Below, one piece after another: positions 58,497-64,000 of a stretch of DNA of 64,000 nt. How positions within the stretch are numbered: the first letter of the stretch is position 1; each line of letters begins with the position of its first letter. The stretch comes from Tatumella ptyseos ATCC 33301. Lineage in GTDB: Bacteria > Pseudomonadota > Gammaproteobacteria > Enterobacterales > Enterobacteriaceae. The position numbers were made by a program, and so were the translations under genes. The stretch spans positions 124,001 through 188,000 of the forward strand of contig NZ_JMPR01000038.1 of NCBI RefSeq assembly GCF_000735525.1, read 5' to 3'. The notes under the pieces are model-generated. The model saw nothing but the letters and a program-made list of their open reading frames with translations, was not told the origin of the DNA and ran no database searches.

Positions 58497-59917
58497 AACG
58501 TTCCTTCTCCGTCAAAATGAGTGCGCTGGCATTAGTCTATGCCGGATGCCATATGATGACAGCCAGCGCGGCCGATATCGATCAGTCACTGTTAAACCAG
58601 GGGCAGCAGGTGGCTACCGCCTCTGACTGCCAGGCCTGTCATACCGCACCAGGCAGCACAACAGCCTTTAGCGGCGGGTATGCCATCGCCTCGCCGATGG
58701 GCGCTATCTACTCCACCAATATTACCCCGGATGTGGTCACCGGGATCGGTCATTATACAGAGGCTCAGTTCTCTAACGCCGTCAGACACGGTATCCGTGC
58801 GGATGGCGCGCAACTCTATCCGGCGATGCCTTATACCTCTTACCGGATGATGACCGACAGCGATTTACATGCACTGTATTATTACTTTATGCATGGTGTA
58901 AAACCGGTCGACCAGAAAAACACCGTCACCGCACTGCCCTTTCCGTTCAATATCCGTTTCAGTATGAAGATCTGGAATCTGCTCTATGCCGATAACAAAG
59001 ATTATCAGGTCGACCCCGGAAAGAGCGCTGAATGGAACCGTGGTAACTATCTGGTCAATGGCCTGGCCCACTGTGATACCTGCCATACGCCCCGCGGTTT
59101 TATGATGAATGAAGAGACCGGCCAGGCCCTGGCCGGTGCCCCGCTGGGCAGCTGGTATGCACCCAATATTACCTCCGATAAAATCAGTGGGATCGGCGGC
59201 TGGAGCGATGACGAGATCGTGCAGTACCTGAAAACCGGCCGGGCTGCCGGGAAAAACCAGGCCGCAGGAGGGATGGCTGAAGCCGTTGAACATAGCCTGC
59301 AATACCTGCCGGACAGTGATCTGCATGCTATCGCAACCTACCTGAAACAGACAACACCGATACGCACAGAAGGTGAGACGCAGGCCGCTTACAGTTATGG
59401 TTCCACGCCCGTGAATGTGGACGATGAAGTTCGCGGTAAAGCGCCCGATAATGCCCGCAATTCGGTGATCTCCGGCGCAGCCTTATTCAGTGGTAACTGT
59501 GCCAGTTGTCACCAACCGGACGGTGCCGGAAGTCAGAACCAGGCTTACCCGTCGTTATTCCATAATACGGCGACCGGCATGATCCATCCGCAAAACCTGA
59601 TTGCCACTATCCTTTACGGTGTTCAGCGGACAACCGGGGGCCATGAAGTATTGATGCCAGGTTTCGGATCAACATCTTCTTATGTGGATCACCTGACCGA
59701 CCAGCAGGTCGCCGATATCAGTAATTATGTCCTGCATAATTTTGGTAATCCGTCGGTCACTGTACAGGCCGGCGATGTGGCCTGGGTACGTAAAGGGGGG
59801 CACCCGCCGGCGCTGGTGTCTTTACAGCCTTATGTTATGCCCGCCATCGCAGTCGTTCTGGTGATCTTTATCCTGCTGATTATCGGTTTACGATTACGAC
59901 GCAGCCGCCGACACTAG
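58493..59917 (+). CDS. Sugar-acid dehydrogenase, triheme cytochrome c subunit
   Basis: 474 aa periplasmic cytochrome that passes electrons from the FAD subunit to ubiquinone. Three CXXCH heme sites are visible: CQACH (46-50), CDTCH (about 194) and CASCH (about 336). A signal peptide precedes AADIDQS, and a C-terminal helix (about 448-465, PAIAVVLVIFILLIIGL) anchors it. It starts at ATG 58493, overlapping the stop of the large subunit by 4 bases, so the three subunits are coupled. Confidence 0.92.
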   Translation: MKRSFSVKMSALALVYAGCHMMTASAADIDQSLLNQGQQVATASDCQACHTAPGSTTAFSGGYAIASPMGAIYSTNITPDVVTGIGHYTEAQFSNAVRHGIRADGAQLYPAMPYTSYRMMTDSDLHALYYYFMHGVKPVDQKNTVTALPFPFNIRFSMKIWNLLYADNKDYQVDPGKSAEWNRGNYLVNGLAHCDTCHTPRGFMMNEETGQALAGAPLGSWYAPNITSDKISGIGGWSDDEIVQYLKTGRAAGKNQAAGGMAEAVEHSLQYLPDSDLHAIATYLKQTTPIRTEGETQAAYSYGSTPVNVDDEVRGKAPDNARNSVISGAALFSGNCASCHQPDGAGSQNQAYPSLFHNTATGMIHPQNLIATILYGVQRTTGGHEVLMPGFGSTSSYVDHLTDQQVADISNYVLHNFGNPSVTVQAGDVAWVRKGGHPPALVSLQPYVMPAIAVVLVIFILLIIGLRLRRSRRH

Positions 59918-59930
59918 TATCATCCTTTTT

Positions 59931-59957
59931 CGGGGGGCTATCGCCCCCCTCTTTTTT
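59931..59957 (+). terminator. Intrinsic terminator after the dehydrogenase operon
   Basis: GGGGGGC (59932-59938) pairs with GCCCCCC (59943-59949) around TATC, followed by TCTTTTTT. It abuts the kinase gene on the other strand. Confidence 0.9.
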
Positions 59958-60510
59958 AACTCTTCGTCAGTTGCCACTGTTGCCTGCAGGCTGCTGTCTG
60001 CGCCGGCGAGGCCAGAAAAACCTTCGGTAACGAACAATGGTGATAGAGGGTGCGGTTTTGTACCCTTTTGCCCGGCGTCACGACCAGCAGATATTTCAGC
60101 ATCTCTTTTGACAGCCTGTCCCGCAGACCCGCGGGCAGGACATTCCCGGCACGATCCTTTTGTATCAGTGTCCGGTAAAAATAGCGCCTGAGCATGACCG
60201 GCATGGAAATATCTAACATAATGAGTCCGGTCGCCCGCGCAAGCCGGGATCCCAGATAACGGGTATAATTCCCTTCCATCACCCAGCGTTCCTGCTGCAC
60301 CGCGGACTCATGCAACGCTAAAAACTCTGCTTCAGGGCGTTCCTGCCAGCGGGTCCCCGGCTGGTGAAATAACTGATCCAGATGTACGACCGGTGAGTCT
60401 GTTTTTTCGGCGATAGCGAGAGCTAAGGTGGATTTTCCGCTGTTTGATGGCCCCAAAATACAGATACGAGGCCCGAGATCGGTCAGCGGCAGGAAAGTGT
60501 CAGGTATCAT
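59956..60510 (-). CDS. P-loop nucleotide kinase-like protein
   Basis: Small P-loop protein of 184 aa from ATG 60510 (or 199 from 60555). It has Walker A ILGPSNSGKSTLA, then HLDQLFHQPGTRWQERP and WVMEGNYTRYLG, the layout of adenylate-kinase-like or FlaR-type "DNA topology modulation" proteins, whose true function is not known. LIMLDISMPVMLRRYFYRTL follows as the second strand region. Its substrate is unknown. It converges with the dehydrogenase operon. Confidence 0.75.
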   Translation of the reverse strand: MIPDTFLPLTDLGPRICILGPSNSGKSTLALAIAEKTDSPVVHLDQLFHQPGTRWQERPEAEFLALHESAVQQERWVMEGNYTRYLGSRLARATGLIMLDISMPVMLRRYFYRTLIQKDRAGNVLPAGLRDRLSKEMLKYLLVVTPGKRVQNRTLYHHCSLPKVFLASPAQTAACRQQWQLTKS

Positions 60511-60857
60511 TATTCGCTCAGTATCATTGCGGGTGGAAAGGTCGCTGAACAGCACGTAGCCGCCCGCCCATGCCTGGCAGTGGGGTTTGTGCCTTGCCGG
60601 AACGACAGGCTGGCCCGGGCGGAGTATGCAGATTACGTGAATACACCTTATGGGTAAAGCCGGAAGCTGTCACCGGCAGGCAATGACGGAAGCTGTCACC
60701 GGCAGGCAATGACGGAAGCTGTCACCGGCAGGCAATGACGGAAACATGTGATCCCGTAAACTCTGCATAGGGGAAGGACGTTTTGCCGCCTGATCCCGGA
60801 AGGTCCGCCCCGGGTGAGGCGGACTAATGGATCCCCGGGCGGGGGTCGGGAGAAAGG
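60511..60857. other. Gap with tandem repeats between kinase and reductase
   Basis: About 350 bases with no supported gene. It contains three 26-base direct repeats (60661-60738) and must hold the kinase promoter. The purine-rich end near 60835-60855 follows the reductase stop. Confidence 0.5.
60661..60738. repeat. Three perfect 26-bp tandem repeats
   Basis: Units start at 60661, 60687 and 60713, each beginning CGGAAGCTGTCACC and ending GGCAATGA. A fourth unit starts (CGGAA) and breaks off. The copies are identical, which suggests recent slippage. Confidence 0.95.
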
Positions 60858-61556
60858 TTATTGCCCCAGTTGCTGTTTAAGTTGCTGCCGGGTGAGATTA
60901 CTCAGAAACAGACTGCTGCCTGGCTGGAATAAACGTGCTTTATCCAGCCCGCCCGCGATAACCGGATCAAAACCGGCTTTTTCCACCAGTTGCGAGACGA
61001 CATTCAGCGCCTGTTTATCATCTCCTGCCAGCGGGATCGCAAGTTTCGCGCCGGAGCGATGTGCCTCAGAGCTGAGGGTGTAGGCAGCTACTGAGTTAAA
61101 GCCGCGCACCAGATGCGCCCCCGGGAACAGCCCGGCACTGTATCGTCCGACCCCCTCTTTCAGAGCCTCGTTGGCCACCTGCCCGTCTCTGCCGGGATAA
61201 GGGTTACTGACATCCAGGACCACTTTGCCTTTCACACTGGCATCAATGGTCTTAGCCAGCGAAGGTAAAGCGCCATAGGGGACGGCCAGTACAATAATGC
61301 TGGCTTTCTGTGCCGTCTGTTCGACACTGGCGGCACTGGCCTGTTGCCCCAGTTCAGCAACCTGATTTTTCAGGGCTTCAGGGTGACGCGAGCTGAGGAT
61401 CACCGGATAACCGGATTTACTCCAGAGTGAGGCCAGTGTACCGCCCATTTGCCCGGCGCCAATAATACCGATGGAGGGTAACGACGCCGCCTGGACGGTT
61501 GCCAGAGAACCGATAAATAACAGACCTGCACTCAGTAACGATTTAATTCCTGACAC
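60858..61556 (-). CDS. Predicted exported NADP-binding oxidoreductase (F420-reductase-like)
   Basis: 232 aa protein with an apparent Sec signal peptide (MSGIKSLLSAGLLFIGSLATVQAA) followed by a Rossmann fold: IGIIGAGQMGGTLASLW (about 29-45), SSRHPEAL at the cofactor-phosphate site, and VVLDVSNPYPGRDG. It resembles NADPH-dependent F420 reductase and pyrroline-carboxylate reductase-like proteins. An NADP enzyme in the periplasm would be odd, so the cofactor may be carried or the export prediction wrong. It lies 22 bases after the cupin gene on the same strand, so they form an operon. Confidence 0.75.
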   Translation of the reverse strand: MSGIKSLLSAGLLFIGSLATVQAASLPSIGIIGAGQMGGTLASLWSKSGYPVILSSRHPEALKNQVAELGQQASAASVEQTAQKASIIVLAVPYGALPSLAKTIDASVKGKVVLDVSNPYPGRDGQVANEALKEGVGRYSAGLFPGAHLVRGFNSVAAYTLSSEAHRSGAKLAIPLAGDDKQALNVVSQLVEKAGFDPVIAGGLDKARLFQPGSSLFLSNLTRQQLKQQLGQ

Positions 61557-61578
61557 GGGACCTCCTGTTAAGATGACA

Positions 61579-62184
61579 TTATGCTTGTTGCCAGAGTGAC
61601 ATTAAGGGTTGTGGCTGACCGCTGACCGGGTCCTGATGCGGGTAAGGTAAGGTGTCAATCCGCTGGCGCATCGCGGCGGTAGGTGCCGAGCGACAGATAT
61701 CCCAGTGCTGATCCGGCGGATAGGCACCAATCACCAGGAAATCGTCACTGCTGCCTGAATTGCAATGGCCGGTACCGGCGGGCAACAGGGCCACATCCCC
61801 GGCGTGAACCGTCACGGTCTTCCCGCCCGGGCCTCCCAGTATCAGCCGGGCTTCACCGCCGACAAACCCTAAAACCTCATGGGCAGTACTGTGGTAATGA
61901 TGGAAGTTAAATACCCCGGCAACCCATTGCGGTGGCCAGCCATTGTGCGTCAGTGCCTGTTCCGACTGCTGCGTCACATCGCCGGACAGCGAGAGTGCCT
62001 GGCGATAGAGAAGAACCGGCAGGTGCGGGTTATTGGGTACCCAGCCATTGGCGGATAACATAAAATGTTCCGGTACCACCGGCGAGGCAGACTCGCCCCG
62101 TGCGGCCGCCGCAAGGATCAACGGCGAACTGACGGCTATCTGAGCCATTACACGTAAAAAATCTCTTCGGGAATCAATCTGCAT
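61579..62184 (-). CDS. Tat-exported cupin protein (YjlB-like)
   Basis: 201 aa protein with twin-arginine signal [26 protein letters not shown] (about 5-30) and a single cupin domain. Cupin motif 1 is [24 protein letters not shown], and motif 2 is [17 protein letters not shown], giving His/Glu metal ligands. It resembles YjlB-type cupins of unknown function. ATG 62184 is chosen, with a GGGGGG run four bases upstream. It leads the operon with the exported reductase. Confidence 0.78.
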   Translation of the reverse strand: MQIDSRRDFLRVMAQIAVSSPLILAAAARGESASPVVPEHFMLSANGWVPNNPHLPVLLYRQALSLSGDVTQQSEQALTHNGWPPQWVAGVFNFHHYHSTAHEVLGFVGGEARLILGGPGGKTVTVHAGDVALLPAGTGHCNSGSSDDFLVIGAYPPDQHWDICRSAPTAAMRQRIDTLPYPHQDPVSGQPQPLMSLWQQA

Positions 62185-62388
62185 TTTTCCCCCCGGGTCT
62201 GATTCATCACAGGACAATTCAGGCTGCCACCTGAAGATGAAGTGTCGCAGTAACGTTGTCTTTACCAGGTATAAAAGCCAGGGGACGTTTTGTAAACCCG
62301 GGGAAAGGCGCGGAGAGAGGCCAGCAGGGGATAAAAAGTGACAAAATATTTCGCCAGACAGGCCCCTGAGGAGCCTGCCGGCAAACGC

Positions 62389-63561
62389 TTAATCCCGGTG
62401 TTTCAGCACTAATGAGCACTGATAAACCACCAGCCCGAAGATACCGAGAGCACCGCCCACCCAAGCGGTGGAGGTCCATCCCAGGCCGGCGTTAATGATC
62501 ATGCCACCAAAAAAAGCCCCCAGCGCATTAGCAATATTGAGTGCGGAATGATTCATTGCCGCTGCAAGGGTCTGCGCCTTACCTGCCACATCCATCAGAC
62601 GGATTTGCAAACACGGGATCAGCAACGAGGTTGTCCCTATCAGAAAGGTCACCAGGATCCCGCTGGCGATATGATGGGCCATCAGCGGGAACAGTGCCAT
62701 CACGACCAGGTTCCAGACCAGTGCCACAGTGATGGCTTTTGTCACACTCCAGTCAGATAAACGTCCGCCTGCCATCATACCGGCGACCATACCCAGCCCA
62801 AAGGCCGCCATGACCCAGGGGATCCCCCCTTCCGGCAATCCTGACTCATGGGTCAGCGTCGGGGTGATATAGCTGAAGACGGCAAACATCCCACTGAACC
62901 CGGCCGCGCCAGTCAGTAAACTCAACAGAACGCGCGGTGTTTTTAGTGCGGTCAGTTCCTGCAGAGGATGCGCTGACGGATCTCCCTTGCTGTAAGGGAT
63001 GTAGCTAATGATCATCAGTACACTGACCACCGCGCAGATCCCGACAAACAGGAACGCATAATGCCAGTTAAGATGATGTCCTACCCAGGCGGCCAGCGGA
63101 ACGCCCAGTAACGTCGCAACCGTCAGGCCGGTCATCATGCGGCCAATGGCTTTTCCCCGTTGCTCCGCCGGAACCATAGAGGCAGCCACCAGTGAGGCGA
63201 CACCAAAATAAGCACCGTGCGGCAGACCACTGATAAACCGTACTGCGATAAAACTGAGGTAGCCCGGCGCAAAGGCACTGGCCAGGTTACCGGCAGCGAA
63301 AAGTGTCATCAGGAAAATCAGCAAACGTTGGCGTGATACTCTGGCACCCAGAACTGCAATCAACGGAGCACCCACCACCACACCCAATGCGTAACTGGTA
63401 ATCGCATTCCCGGCAGTCGTTACCGACCGGCCCAGCCCGTGGGCCACATCCGGTAACAGCCCCATAATGACAAACTCACCGGTGCCGATAGCAAACCCCC
63501 CGAGGGCCATTGCCAGTAATGCGAGGCCGACATGCAGGTTTTTTTGTTGTTCCACGAACAC
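62389..63561 (-). CDS. MFS transporter, DHA1 (AraJ/YdhP-like)
   Basis: 390 aa inner-membrane protein with about 12 hydrophobic segments. GFAIGTGEFVIMGLLPDVAHGL near the N-terminus and GVPLAAWVGHHLNWHYAFLFVG are typical of the AraJ/YdhP/NepI branch of proton-driven exporters. The substrate is unknown; these often export sugars, nucleosides or drugs. It is divergent from the next MFS gene across about 120 bases. Confidence 0.88.
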   Translation of the reverse strand: MFVEQQKNLHVGLALLAMALGGFAIGTGEFVIMGLLPDVAHGLGRSVTTAGNAITSYALGVVVGAPLIAVLGARVSRQRLLIFLMTLFAAGNLASAFAPGYLSFIAVRFISGLPHGAYFGVASLVAASMVPAEQRGKAIGRMMTGLTVATLLGVPLAAWVGHHLNWHYAFLFVGICAVVSVLMIISYIPYSKGDPSAHPLQELTALKTPRVLLSLLTGAAGFSGMFAVFSYITPTLTHESGLPEGGIPWVMAAFGLGMVAGMMAGGRLSDWSVTKAITVALVWNLVVMALFPLMAHHIASGILVTFLIGTTSLLIPCLQIRLMDVAGKAQTLAAAMNHSALNIANALGAFFGGMIINAGLGWTSTAWVGGALGIFGLVVYQCSLVLKHRD

Positions 63562-63680
63562 TCCAATACATTTTATTAATATTTACTAAACATTTTCACA
63601 TACATTCATCAGTAAAGTGAAACCTTAACTTCGCTATTATAGCCACACTTTTTGCTATCTTATGCAGGTCAGCCAGATCC

Positions 63681-64000
63681 ATGTCAGAAAGGCTTAATAA
63701 AAGAACACAGTCCGTCTCCGGGGTGGCCCTGCTGGTCGCCGGTGCGTTTTTTATGGAGTTTCTGGATGGAACGGTGATCACGACAGCCCTGCCCTCTATG
63801 GCAATCACTTTTTCCGCAGACGTGACCCGGCTCAACCTCGGGATCAGTGCCTATCTTCTGACGCTGGCCGTGCTTATCCCGGTCAGTGGCTGGATAGCTG
63901 ACCGCTTCGGGGCCCGCAATGTTTTTTCTCTGGCACTGGCCATTTTTACCTTGTCCTCTGTCCTTTGCGGGCTGGCCGACAGCCTGCCTCTGTTCGTCGC
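63681..64000 (+). CDS. MFS transporter, DHA2 (EmrB/QacA-like), truncated by window end
   Basis: A reading frame open from ATG 63681 to the window end. The protein starts MSERLNKRTQSVSGVALLVAG and continues FFMEFLDGTVITTALPSMA, the helix-1 signature of 14-helix DHA2 efflux pumps, with the WIADRFGARNVF loop between helices 2 and 3. Only the first ~106 residues are visible. Gap and divergent orientation suggest a shared promoter region with the DHA1 gene. Confidence 0.85.
   Translation, partial: MSERLNKRTQSVSGVALLVAGAFFMEFLDGTVITTALPSMAITFSADVTRLNLGISAYLLTLAVLIPVSGWIADRFGARNVFSLALAIFTLSSVLCGLADSLPLFV

Overview
The window is a bacterial chromosome segment from a gamma-proteobacterium of the order Enterobacterales. 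Most proteins can be aligned by eye, nearly end to end, with Escherichia coli K-12 proteins of the 24-25 min region (potABCD to opgG/mdoG), in an almost conserved gene order. The family is probably Erwiniaceae. A Tatumella/Pantoea-like genome is my guess, because of the membrane-bound three-subunit sugar-acid dehydrogenase and the absence of several E. coli neighbours (nagK, ldtC, ptsG, the flg flagellar operons, dinI). This rests on remembered family sequences, not on a search.

Layout. 250-4457: potABCD spermidine/putrescine importer, unusually split between potB and potC by a terminator and a 400-base leader. 4744-9121 (minus): cobB, then lolE, lolD and lolC (lipoprotein release). 9412-12855: mfd. 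12856-14294: a short accessory islet with a decayed hcp-like fragment, an AT-rich gene for a putative pertussis/cholera-toxin-type ADP-ribosyltransferase, and an IS-end-like repeat. 14295-24659 (minus): ycfJ, ndh, then nagZ-thiK-lpoB-ycfL-hinT, then tatD-type nuclease, holB, tmk, mltG, pabC. 24765-30904 (minus): the lipid operon yceD-rpmF-plsX-fabH-fabD-fabG-acpP-fabF. 31046-36545: yceF, rluC and rne with a long leader. 37004-47546: murJ, rimJ, yceB, pyrC, bssS, solA, an AcpA-type phosphatase, trhO, lpxL. 47673-53998: msyB, yceK, opgH, opgG, opgC (osmoregulated periplasmic glucans). 54151-64000 leaves the E. coli order: a SulP transporter, a gluconate/2-ketogluconate dehydrogenase operon (small, FAD and cytochrome c subunits), a P-loop kinase, an exported reductase plus Tat-exported cupin pair, and two MFS transporters, the last cut by the window end.

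Functional themes are envelope building (fatty acids, lipid A, lipoproteins, glucans, murein), RNA and DNA maintenance (rne, mfd, holB, tmk) and periplasmic sugar oxidation feeding the respiratory chain together with ndh. The sequence also shows regulatory signals: tandem Pho boxes before the phosphatase, a perfect CRP site over the start of the dehydrogenase operon, a LexA box where dinI would be expected but with no gene, extended -10 promoters for rne, bssS and solA, and many intrinsic terminators.

The most unusual items are the putative ADP-ribosyltransferase islet, the SOS box that appears to drive only a short terminated RNA, the split pot operon, and a ten-copy hexapeptide repeat in RNase E.
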